A stretch of 9,199 nucleotides of DNA from NCBI GenBank assembly GCA_003445475.1, contig DMDP01000066.1, positions 1-9,199 of the forward strand, given 5' to 3'. The position numbers and the translations under genes were made by a program. This document shows positions 1 to 6,390 of the stretch, piece after piece. Below the pieces are notes generated by a model, which worked only from the letters and a program-made list of their open reading frames with translations, ran no database searches and had not been told where the DNA came from. Each line of letters opens with the position of its first letter. The stretch's first letter is position 1. The DNA is from Peptococcaceae bacterium. GTDB lineage: Bacteria > Bacillota > Desulfotomaculia > Desulfotomaculales > UBA12532.

Positions 1-589
1 GGTCGCCGTCGCGCACCGCCGCGAACAATTCCGGCGCACTCAACTTGGCCAGCATCCTCCCCCTGGTCCCAGGATCCCTGACCTCGCGTAGTATCTTCTC
101 CCGTTCTTTTCCGACCATATCAAGATATTCTGCCCACGCGGGGCCAAACAGGGATAAAAGCTCCTCCTTGATCCGGCGGGCCGTCAACGGACTCTTGCCA
201 CCCGTCGAAACGGCGATCACCAAATCCCCCTGCCGGACCATCGCCGGTACAAAAAAGGAACTGAGGTCGGGCTCGTCCACGACGTTGACGGGTATCCCGC
301 GCGCCGCGCATTCACGGGCTACGGACGCATTCACATCCCGGTCGTTGGTGGCGCAGATAACGAGAAAGGCTCCTTCCACGTCTCCCGCCCGATAGGGGCG
401 GGCAACGTGCTCAACAACCCCCCGCGCGGCCAGATCGGCCAGCGCCGGCGTTAACGCCGGGCTGATGACGCGTACGCCGGCCGAGGCCTCAAGTAACCCC
501 TGCACTTTGCGCTCGGCAACCGCACCGCCACCGACTACTGCGCAAAGACGCCCTTCAAGTCGCAGACAAACCGGGTATATTTTAGCCAT
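1..589 (-). CDS. Precorrin-2 dehydrogenase / sirohydrochlorin ferrochelatase (Met8/CysG N-terminal type), 3' end cut by window
   Basis: This enzyme oxidises precorrin-2 with NAD+ to sirohydrochlorin, and family members may also insert iron to give siroheme. I translated it by hand: 196 residues are visible from the ATG at 589-587, and the frame runs off the left edge. The N-terminal Rossmann loop reads VVGGGAVAERKV (residues 18-29), and ATND (80-83) follows later in the same fold. The segment NVVDEPDLSSFFVPA (102-116) holds Asp105, matching the catalytic Asp of CysG/Met8p. STGGKSP (128-134) starts with a Ser equivalent to the CysG phosphorylation site. Stand-alone family members are a little over 200 residues, so only a short tail is probably missing, though a fusion beyond the edge cannot be excluded. 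The start is preceded only by a poor G-rich ribosome binding site (594-598). It lies 52 bases after the prenyl synthase stop. In related Clostridia such a gene often heads a haem/siroheme cluster, which would lie outside this window. Confidence 0.93.
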   Translation of the reverse strand, partial: MAKIYPVCLRLEGRLCAVVGGGAVAERKVQGLLEASAGVRVISPALTPALADLAARGVVEHVARPYRAGDVEGAFLVICATNDRDVNASVARECAARGIPVNVVDEPDLSSFFVPAMVRQGDLVIAVSTGGKSPLTARRIKEELLSLFGPAWAEYLDMVGKEREKILREVRDPGTRGRMLAKLSAPELFAAVRDGD

Positions 590-641
590 AAAACCCCCAA
601 AAAGCAACCGATTTTGGCCGACTACTAAAAATATCCTCTCG

Positions 642-1682
642 CTAATAACTTCTGGCGTGGACGAACTCGGCAATCTGTCTTAAGGAGTCCCTGGCCGGAA
701 CGTCCGGCAGATGCCTTAGCTCGCCGATCGCTTTCGCCAGGTATCGCCCTGCCACGCCGCGCGCATACTCAATCCCCCCGGCAATAATGGTGAGCCTGAT
801 CGCTTCTTCTACCTCCTGTTCCGACTTCGGCTGCTTGGCCACCAGGTAGCCAAGGCGGCTCTCCGCCCCGCTCCTGCGGATGGCGTAGATTACCGGCAGG
901 GTGACAATCCCTTGCCGCAAATCGTTGCCGACCGGTTTACCCAGTTGTGCCTCGGTTCCTGAGAGGTCCAAAACATCGTCTGTAATCTGGTAGGCCATGC
1001 CAACAAAATACCCGTAGCGGCCGAGGGCACGGTACACCGCCAACGGCGCCCCCGCCGCCGCCGCACCCAGCTTGCAACTCGCCGCGATCAGGAGCGCCGT
1101 TTTGCATTTGATACGGTAGAGGTATTCGCGGACGCTGGATACCGTACCCGTTAACTGAATGATCTCCCCTTCACACATCTTAACACAGACGCGCGCGAGT
1201 TCTCGCGGAATCAGCGGGTCGCGGTACTGCGCTGCCAGGATGAGAGCCTTGGCAAGCAGACAGTTGCCCGTATGTACGGAAATCCGGTTGCCCCAGGCAG
1301 CGGATACTGTAGGGCTGCCGCGGCGCGTGTGGGCCCGGTCTATTACGTCGTCGTGAACAAGGGTCGCCATGTGAATGAGCTCCAGGGCAAGAGCCAGGGG
1401 TAACAATCGTTGAAGGTCGTACCGGTGAAACCTGGCCGCCAGGAGGGCAAACGCCGGGCGCAGGCGCTTACCTCCCGCCGCCAGGAGGTGGGTGGCCGTC
1501 TGCGTCAGCAAAGGGTCGGGATGCACAAGTAAACGACGCAATTCGCTGTCAACAACTTTGAGGTCCTCCTGTATTTCGGCAAACAGGGGCAGCATGCGAA
1601 CTTTCACGTCCCGGCTTAGCAGTTCACCATCTTTATTCGCCCGCCCGGATGTTGATTCCTGCCCCAAAGAAATCGACACCAT
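642..1682 (-). CDS. hepT: Long-chain polyprenyl diphosphate synthase (HepT-type, heptaprenyl diphosphate synthase component II-like)
   Basis: This is a trans-prenyltransferase that extends an allylic diphosphate with isopentenyl diphosphate to make the long side chain of menaquinone. Visible motifs, in order, are GGKRLRP (70-76), the first Asp-rich motif DDVID (111-115) followed by the basic HTRRG, KTALL (194-198), and the second Asp-rich motif DDVLD (235-239) followed by LGKPVGNDLRQG. The residue five before the first DDxxD is a small Ala106, which fits long-chain products. The usual GD of the loop near residue 139 reads GN (TGNCLLAKA). The total of 346 residues is close to Bacillus HepT. 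The start is uncertain: the ATG at 1682-1680 lies directly against its only A/G-rich stretch (AAAGAG), so nearby GTG/TTG codons or Met30 (1595-1593) are possible alternatives. It begins 4 bases after the YteA-type stop, so translation is probably coupled. No HepS-like partner gene is visible, so the enzyme is either homodimeric or has a partner elsewhere. Confidence 0.92.
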   Translation of the reverse strand: MVSISLGQESTSGRANKDGELLSRDVKVRMLPLFAEIQEDLKVVDSELRRLLVHPDPLLTQTATHLLAAGGKRLRPAFALLAARFHRYDLQRLLPLALALELIHMATLVHDDVIDRAHTRRGSPTVSAAWGNRISVHTGNCLLAKALILAAQYRDPLIPRELARVCVKMCEGEIIQLTGTVSSVREYLYRIKCKTALLIAASCKLGAAAAGAPLAVYRALGRYGYFVGMAYQITDDVLDLSGTEAQLGKPVGNDLRQGIVTLPVIYAIRRSGAESRLGYLVAKQPKSEQEVEEAIRLTIIAGGIEYARGVAGRYLAKAIGELRHLPDVPARDSLRQIAEFVHARSY

Positions 1683-1686
1683 CTCT

Positions 1687-2280
1687 TTAAGGTTCCCGGT
1701 AAAAGACGCCGTTTTCCTTCACGTAAGGAATATGGTCGACGTCCTCCACAAAACCGCGCCTTTCCTCCTCCAGGGGCTCGGTCTCGGTGGACGGCCCGTG
1801 CTGCAGCACGTCCTGCCAGGCATCCTCGGCATCGTAGGCGATGCTACCCTTGGCGGCGGGCAAAGCCATTTCGGCAATAACCTCCTCTTCTACGGGGCGT
1901 TCCCGGCCCCCCTCGCGCCGTTCAAGTTCGGCTTTGCAATGCCGGCAGAGGGTCGTATAAGGTACGGCCTCCAGGCGCTCCCAGGGAATCGGCCTCTGGC
2001 ATACATCGCAGGAGCCGTAGGTGCCGGCGTCAATCTTGCGCAGGGCCTCATCCACGGCGCGCAACTTCAAAATGGCATCCTCGCGGAGGGCGAAGTCCTT
2101 GCTGCGCTCAAACGTTTCGCTGCCTACATCGGCGGGATGATTGTCGTAGCTCGAAAGCTCGGCGATGGCGTCCTTTACGCCCACGTCGAGAGTGCGGTCG
2201 ATTTGGTCGATCCGGTGCGTAAGTTCCTCTTTCAAGCGTAGCAAGCGCCCTCTTATTTCACCCAGCTTTTCCGCACACAT
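1687..2280 (-). CDS. yteA: YteA-family DksA/TraR-type zinc-finger protein (sporulation-associated family)
   Basis: This protein belongs to the DksA/TraR zinc-finger superfamily and most resembles the Firmicute YteA family, known from spore-formers; its exact role is unsettled. It has 197 residues. An N-terminal helical, charged segment (about 1-45, probably coiled coil) is followed by a conserved DNHPADVGSET stretch (46-56). The GTYGSCDVC...LCRHC finger comes next, with Cys91, Cys94, Cys112 and Cys115 as likely zinc ligands. The acidic tail of about 80 residues after the finger (ending GVFYREP) separates it from classical DksA (about 150 residues, coiled coil entering the RNA polymerase channel). 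The ATG at 2280-2278 has a good ribosome binding site (AAAGAGGGG) about 8-9 bases upstream. It sits between a small membrane protein and the prenyl synthase in the same direction. The finger and family are well supported; a regulatory role is inferred from the family. Confidence 0.88.
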   Translation of the reverse strand: MCAEKLGEIRGRLLRLKEELTHRIDQIDRTLDVGVKDAIAELSSYDNHPADVGSETFERSKDFALREDAILKLRAVDEALRKIDAGTYGSCDVCQRPIPWERLEAVPYTTLCRHCKAELERREGGRERPVEEEVIAEMALPAAKGSIAYDAEDAWQDVLQHGPSTETEPLEEERRGFVEDVDHIPYVKENGVFYREP

Positions 2281-2311
2281 GCCAAGAACCCCTCTTTACT
2301 TGAACTTAATG

Positions 2312-2608
2312 TTAGTGCAGCCGCAACTGCACCAGGCTGACAATGGTAGCAATAAAGCTTGATATCCCCGGAAGGTTAACCATGACCAGCCTTTTTAAAA
2401 TATATAAAACTATTGCCCCCAGGATGGTGAATCCGACGGCAATGCCGAGACCCCGCGCAATACCGGTCAGAAAGTTAATGTAGAGCAACCGGTACGGCCG
2501 TTCCAGGAGACTTACGTATTCCGCCAGTTTCATTTTCTCCATTGCGATGCTGAGTTCGGCTATCCTGGCGCCGAGTTTTTGCAAGAGATGCCGCTCCTGC
2601 TCCTCCAT
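2312..2608 (-). CDS. Small membrane protein, DUF5665-like
   Basis: This is a 98-residue protein of unknown function that I recognise as resembling DUF5665 proteins of Clostridia. Residues 1-30 form a charged, helix-prone segment. A conserved-looking LAEYVSLLERPYRLLYINF (28-46) precedes a strongly hydrophobic stretch (about 49-72) that should be one membrane helix. It is followed by KR and a second, shorter hydrophobic segment (about 78-95) that may lie along or cross the membrane. There is no signal peptide cleavage site and no catalytic motif. The ATG at 2608-2606 has only a close, weak ribosome binding site (GAGGG). The gene sits 45 bases after the reductase stop and 31 bases before the YteA-family start, so it is probably co-transcribed with both. 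The DUF assignment is from memory of the pattern; membrane location is the firmest statement. Confidence 0.72.
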   Translation of the reverse strand: MEEQERHLLQKLGARIAELSIAMEKMKLAEYVSLLERPYRLLYINFLTGIARGLGIAVGFTILGAIVLYILKRLVMVNLPGISSFIATIVSLVQLRLH

Positions 2609-2653
2609 ACCCTCATTATTTGTCGTGAGCGGCGAAAAAATTAAGGCGGCGAA

Positions 2654-3781
2654 CTACACCGTCCTGAAAGCCCGCAAGAAATACCTGCCAAAACAACCCC
2701 ATATATCCCGGTAACTGCCTCGAAAGAGCACGCCCCAAAGCTCTCGCGCTAAAGCCGGCCTCTTTTCGAGGAAGCGCATCGCGTAACCTGTATAGCGGTA
2801 AAAAACACGCCCCCACAAATAAGCGCGTTTCAACTCCTTCAGGATGTTATCTCTTACCAGCTTCTGGTAGACCTCCACGGCCCGCGCCGGATGGCGCCGG
2901 CGCGCTAGAATCGCCTCCGCCGCCAGGCAGGCGCTGAGGCAGGCATTGTGGATCCCTTCCCCCGTGAACGGATCGACCAGGCCGGCGGCATCACCTAGGA
3001 GCAGCGTCCTCACCGCCGTCACCCTGCCTCCGGCAAGGCCTTCGAACGGCAGGGGGTGCCCCTGTATCTGGGTGGTCGCGCCGGCGCTTAAGCCCTCCCG
3101 GGCGAGATACGTGTCGAGCAGGGCTCTCAGGTTACGTACGCCCGGGTAAACCGTACCGATGCCCACGTTGAGGTGATCCCCCTTGGGGAAGATCCAGCCG
3201 TAACCGCCGGGTGCGGCGCTCAAATCGATCCCCAGCCTGCCCCTCCGGGCAAAAAGCCCGGCGTGGTCGGCTGCAACCCGGCAACTTATGGCGAACCCCC
3301 GTTTCCCCTGCGGACGCACCATCCTTGCCAGGCGGCTGTTCGCCCCGTCGGCAACCGCCACCACTTCCGCTCTGTACGTGCCCCCTGTGCTATGGACGTA
3401 GACCCCGTCCGGGTGGACCTCTGCCCCCGTTACGGCCACGCCGGTACGGACCTCCGCGCCCGCCCGCGCCGCCTCGCCAAGCAGAAACGCGTCAAAACGG
3501 CGGCGCGTCACCATGTAACAAACCGGTTCCGTCCACGTTAAATCGAGGGTATCCCGGTACCGGATGCTCCCGCCGGTGATAACATCTTCGACTACCCCGT
3601 CAATGGAAAACGGTATCAGCCGCCTGGTCTTGGGTGTAATACCGCCGCCGCACGGCTTGGTACGGGGAAACTGTTTCCTTTCGAGGATGGTCACCGCCAG
3701 GCCGGCCTGCGCCAAGTGGTAGGCAAGGAGGGCGCCGGCAGGACCGCCGCCGGCAATGACAACATCGTAGCGGTCACCCAT
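2654..3781 (-). CDS. Geranylgeranyl reductase family FAD-dependent oxidoreductase
   Basis: This flavoprotein family saturates double bonds in prenyl chains: chlorophyll phytyl chains, archaeal lipids, and the menaquinone tail in mycobacteria (MenJ). The protein has 375 residues, a normal family length. The N-terminus carries the FAD-binding GGGPAG loop (11-16) followed by ILER (32-35). KPCGGGI (42-48) matches the Cys-Gly-Gly motif of the family near the flavin. YGWIFPKGDHLNVGIGT (194-210) and LLGDAAGLVDPFTGEGI (261-277) are the characteristic central and C-terminal FAD-contacting segments. The C-terminal helical part is rich in aromatic and basic residues, which suits a membrane-bound substrate. 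The ATG at 3781-3779 is preceded by a weak GGGGG ribosome binding site, 35 bases after the DUF711 stop. The nearby long-chain prenyl synthase makes a quinone or other isoprenoid side chain a plausible substrate (inference). Another FAD monooxygenase-like role cannot be excluded. Confidence 0.88.
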   Translation of the reverse strand: MGDRYDVVIAGGGPAGALLAYHLAQAGLAVTILERKQFPRTKPCGGGITPKTRRLIPFSIDGVVEDVITGGSIRYRDTLDLTWTEPVCYMVTRRRFDAFLLGEAARAGAEVRTGVAVTGAEVHPDGVYVHSTGGTYRAEVVAVADGANSRLARMVRPQGKRGFAISCRVAADHAGLFARRGRLGIDLSAAPGGYGWIFPKGDHLNVGIGTVYPGVRNLRALLDTYLAREGLSAGATTQIQGHPLPFEGLAGGRVTAVRTLLLGDAAGLVDPFTGEGIHNACLSACLAAEAILARRRHPARAVEVYQKLVRDNILKELKRAYLWGRVFYRYTGYAMRFLEKRPALARELWGVLFRGSYRDIWGCFGRYFLRAFRTV

Positions 3782-3816
3782 CTTGTCGACCCCCGCAACG
3801 CGTGTACGGCGTGCTT

Positions 3817-5175
3817 TCAGTTGCTCAGACTCTGGATGGGGGCGGGAATGCGCCCGCCGCGCCGGACGAAATCACGGGCGCCGTAGCGGTTAAGGGGGAG
3901 AACCGGCGCGCGCCCCAACAACCCGCCGAACTCCACGTAATCGCCGGGCTTCTTGCCGGGGGCGGGAATGATCCGCACGGCGGTCGTCTTCTGGTTAACG
4001 ACGCCGATGGCCACCTCGTCCGCAATAATGGCCGCGATGGTCTCCGCCGGCGTGTCGCCGGGAATAGCAATCATATCCAGGCCCACCGAGCAAACCGCGG
4101 TCATGGCCTCAAGCTTCTCGAGGCTCAGGGCGCCCGCGGCAGCGGCCCGCACCATACCCGCGTCCTCGCTGACCGGGATAAACGCACCGGAAAGGCCTCC
4201 TACGTAGGAAGAGGCCATTGCCCCGCCCTTCTTTACCGCATCGTTAAGCAGGGCGAGCGCGGCGGTGGTACCCGGCGCGCCGCACCTTTCAATACCCATC
4301 GCTTCGAGAATCTCGGCCACGCTGTCGCCCACCGCCGGGGTGGGCGCAAGCGAAATATCTACAATTCCGAAGGGGACACCAAGACGTTCCGCGGCCACGC
4401 GGCCAACCAGTTCACCCATGCGGGTTACCTTGAACGCCACCCGCTTCACCGTCTCGGCCAGCCGGCCCAGGTCCGCGCCAGGCATCTTTTCGATGGCGTT
4501 CTTGACAACACCCGGGCCGCTTACACCGACGTTGATGACGCACGCAGGCTCGCCGGGGCCGTGAAAAGCACCCGCCATAAAGGGGTTGTCTTCCGGGGCG
4601 TTGGCGAAAACCACGAGCTTGGCGCACCCGATGCCGTCCCTGTCGGCGGTGCGCAAGGCGGTTTCTTTAATAATCTGCCCCATTAAACAGACGGCATCCA
4701 TATTGATGCCCGCCTTGGTGCTGGCCACGTTTACCGAGGCGCACACGCGCCGGGTGGCGGCGAGCGCCCGGGGAATAGTACGCACCAGGGTCTTCTCTCC
4801 CGGGGTAAACCCCTTCTGAACCAGCGCGGTGAATCCGCCGATAAAGTTTACACCCACCGCCGCCGCCGCCCGATCCAGCGCCTCGGCTATGACGAGGTAG
4901 TCTTCCTCGCTTTCGGCCTGGTAAACGAGGGATACAGGTGTGACGGCGACCCGCTTGTTAACGATGGGAATGCCGTACTCGCGCTCGATCTCGTTGCCCA
5001 CACGCACCAGGTTGGCGGCCGCCCGCGTTATCTTGGTATGGATCTTGCGGGCCGTGGCCCTGGCATCGTCCGCGGCGCAGTCGGCAATATTGATCCCCAT
5101 AGTAATAGTCCGCACGTCCAGGTTTTCTTCCTGGACCATCTTGATCGTCTCGAGTATTTCATCGAGGGCCAGCAT
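3817..5175 (-). CDS. DUF711 / UPF0210 ("PFL family") protein of unknown function
   Basis: This 452-residue protein belongs to the DUF711 (UPF0210) family, whose usual length is about 450. Databases call it "PFL family", but no glycyl-radical motif is present and the function is not established. The N-terminus is [20 protein letters not shown], with [13 protein letters not shown] (21-33) next. Other conserved-looking parts are [13 protein letters not shown] (111-123), [14 protein letters not shown] (215-228), [17 protein letters not shown] (273-289), [15 protein letters not shown] (298-312) and [15 protein letters not shown] (327-341). It has no signal peptide or membrane helix, so it should be cytoplasmic. 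The ATG at 5175-5173 has GGGAGG about 11 bases upstream. It lies directly downstream of the ACT-domain gene, a pairing repeatedly seen in other bacteria. This suggests that the ACT protein regulates or binds the DUF711 protein in response to a small ligand such as an amino acid (inference). Confidence 0.93.
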   Translation of the reverse strand: MLALDEILETIKMVQEENLDVRTITMGINIADCAADDARATARKIHTKITRAAANLVRVGNEIEREYGIPIVNKRVAVTPVSLVYQAESEEDYLVIAEALDRAAAAVGVNFIGGFTALVQKGFTPGEKTLVRTIPRALAATRRVCASVNVASTKAGINMDAVCLMGQIIKETALRTADRDGIGCAKLVVFANAPEDNPFMAGAFHGPGEPACVINVGVSGPGVVKNAIEKMPGADLGRLAETVKRVAFKVTRMGELVGRVAAERLGVPFGIVDISLAPTPAVGDSVAEILEAMGIERCGAPGTTAALALLNDAVKKGGAMASSYVGGLSGAFIPVSEDAGMVRAAAAGALSLEKLEAMTAVCSVGLDMIAIPGDTPAETIAAIIADEVAIGVVNQKTTAVRIIPAPGKKPGDYVEFGGLLGRAPVLPLNRYGARDFVRRGGRIPAPIQSLSN

Positions 5176-5216
5176 CCACCAAGGCGCCTCCCGTGGTTCG
5201 TTATCTTTTAGAACTT

Positions 5217-5498
5217 CTAAACCCGGTGCATATACAGGAAAGCATCCTCGTGCTGGGCATCGATCCGCACGCCCAACTCTTTTCCCCTGGCGTCCAGCTG
5301 GGCCTTCAGCGTGGTAAGGTCCACCCGGCTCCCGCTCATATCGGCGATCAGCACCATGGCCAGAAACTCCTGCAAAATCGTCTGGCTGATGTCAAGGATG
5401 TTTACGTTGTTTTCCGCCAGCACCTGGGCGACGCCCGCGATAATACCGACCCGGTCTTTCCCCAGCACGGTGACGATAATGCGGTTCGACCTGCCCAA
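5217..5498 (-). CDS. ACT-domain protein (UPF0237 type)
   Basis: This is a 93-residue, single-domain protein made almost entirely of one ACT fold. It opens with [23 protein letters not shown] (7-29, containing the DRVGI-AG ligand-loop motif) and continues with [12 protein letters not shown] (30-41). ACT domains bind amino acids or similar small ligands and usually dimerise. The UPF0237 group lacks an attached enzyme and resembles GcvR-type ACT proteins. The start is a TTG (5498-5496), chosen because AGGAGAG lies 7 bases upstream (5512-5506) and no ATG or GTG is better placed. That ribosome binding site lies in the last codons of secF, which points to translational coupling with secF. The next gene is the DUF711 partner, 41 bases downstream. 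Family and fold are clear; the ligand is unknown. Confidence 0.92.
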   Translation of the reverse strand: MGRSNRIIVTVLGKDRVGIIAGVAQVLAENNVNILDISQTILQEFLAMVLIADMSGSRVDLTTLKAQLDARGKELGVRIDAQHEDAFLYMHRV

Positions 5499-5502
5499 CG
5501 TT

Positions 5503-6375
5503 TCACTCTCCTACCTTTTTCTTCCCTTCCAGGCGCTTCAAATCGACCCAAAGGGGGCTGGCGTTGAATATGGACGAGTAGGCAATGCCAGACACCCCAG
5601 AAAACATGGCCAGCACAAAGTCGCGGATGGTTGTCCCGCCGAGGAAGTAGAGGGCAACCAGCATGAACAGGACGGTCAGCACCGTGTTGATGGAACGCGC
5701 CAGGGTCTGCCAGATGCTTGCATTGACAATGTCCTCGATTTTTTCGCCCTGCTTGGCTGCGCGTAAGTTCTCACGAATGCGGTCGAAGATAACAATGGTA
5801 TCGTTAATCGAGTAACCGATGACGGTTAACACGGCGGCAACAAAGGGGCTGTTAACCTCAATCTGAAAGAGCGAGAAAATACCCACTGTAACCAGCACGT
5901 CGTGCAAAACGGCGGTGACCGCGGCAATGCCCTGTCTGAACTCAAACCGCCACCAGATGTACAGGATCATCAGTACCGAAGCCACGGCCAGAGCCGCGAT
6001 GGCGCGCAGCATAAGCTCGCGGCCGATGACCGGCCCCACCGCCTCGTTGCGAAGCACCGTCAACTCACCGATCTTGCTGCGCAAATCTTCGATTAACTTG
6101 CCCGACGCATCCTCGCTTAAGAAAGGCGTCCGGATAATAAAGGTGCCCGGCCCCGACTGTTGGATGGGCACACGTTCCAGGCCGTGCCCGCGGAGCACGG
6201 CGCGCACTTCGTGGATAACGGCCGGTTTTTCAAAGCGCACCTCCATCAGGTTGCCGCCGGTGAAGTCGATACCCAGGTTGAGCCCCCGGGTAAGGAGCGA
6301 GATGACGCCCGGAATGATTATCAGCAGCGACAGCAGGTACCAGTAGCGCCGTAAGTTGATAAAGTGAAAACGCAT
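5503..6375 (-). CDS. secF: Protein translocase subunit SecF
   Basis: SecF forms with SecD (and usually YajC) the membrane complex that uses the proton gradient to help SecYEG complete protein export. The protein has 290 residues, typical for stand-alone SecF. The first membrane helix is at about 11-29, followed by GIDFTGGNLMEVRF (35-48), the SecF signature after helix 1. After a short external domain come five further helices from about 124 to 273. GYSINDTIVIFDRIREN (187-203) in the fourth helix contains the conserved Asp192 and Arg199 region of proton-driven RND relatives. The C-terminus is short and basic. The ATG at 6375-6373 has a perfect AGGAGG (6390-6385) whose 5' end overlaps the SecD stop codon. 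The gap is 13 bases, so the two are translated together. Confidence 0.98.
   Translation of the reverse strand: MRFHFINLRRYWYLLSLLIIIPGVISLLTRGLNLGIDFTGGNLMEVRFEKPAVIHEVRAVLRGHGLERVPIQQSGPGTFIIRTPFLSEDASGKLIEDLRSKIGELTVLRNEAVGPVIGRELMLRAIAALAVASVLMILYIWWRFEFRQGIAAVTAVLHDVLVTVGIFSLFQIEVNSPFVAAVLTVIGYSINDTIVIFDRIRENLRAAKQGEKIEDIVNASIWQTLARSINTVLTVLFMLVALYFLGGTTIRDFVLAMFSGVSGIAYSSIFNASPLWVDLKRLEGKKKVGE
5506..5512 (-). promoter_or_regulatory. Ribosome binding site inside the secF 3' end, fixing the TTG start of the ACT-domain gene
   Basis: AGGAGAG lies within the last codons of secF, directly before its TGA (5505-5503), and 7 bases before the TTG start. This arrangement usually means that ribosomes finishing secF reinitiate on the ACT gene. 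Confidence 0.75.
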
Positions 6376-6384
6376 CCGGTTCCG

Positions 6385-6390
6385 CCTCCT
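6385..6390 (-). promoter_or_regulatory. Consensus ribosome binding site of secF overlapping the secD stop
   Basis: AGGAGG shares bases with the secD TAG (6391-6389) and stands 9 bases from the secF ATG. This suggests coupled translation that balances the two subunits. Confidence 0.75.

Noticed and set aside
1492..2241. A 249-codon plus-strand frame opposite the YteA and prenyl synthase genes
   Set aside because: It spans two well-supported minus-strand genes and their junction, has no family motif, and is explained as a mirror of their codon pattern.
1687..2280. Classical DksA
   Set aside because: The length and the long tail after the zinc finger fit the YteA family better than DksA.
2616..2816. 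A 66-codon minus-strand frame at the end of the reductase gene
   Set aside because: It lies in another frame of the conserved reductase C-terminus and has no ribosome binding site or family resemblance.
3782..3816. Imperfect GC-rich inverted repeat between the DUF711 and reductase genes as a terminator
   Set aside because: The pairing is short and interrupted and no T run follows on the minus strand.
3802..4686. A 294-codon open frame on the plus strand opposite the DUF711 gene
   Set aside because: It lies entirely across a convincing minus-strand family protein, is low-complexity in Gly/Ala/Arg/His and has no recognisable domain. Long antisense frames are expected in G+C-rich genes.
3817..5175. 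DUF711 protein as a true pyruvate formate-lyase
   Set aside because: There is no glycyl-radical RVxGY-type motif, the length is about 450 instead of about 750 residues, and the "PFL family" label is only a database name.
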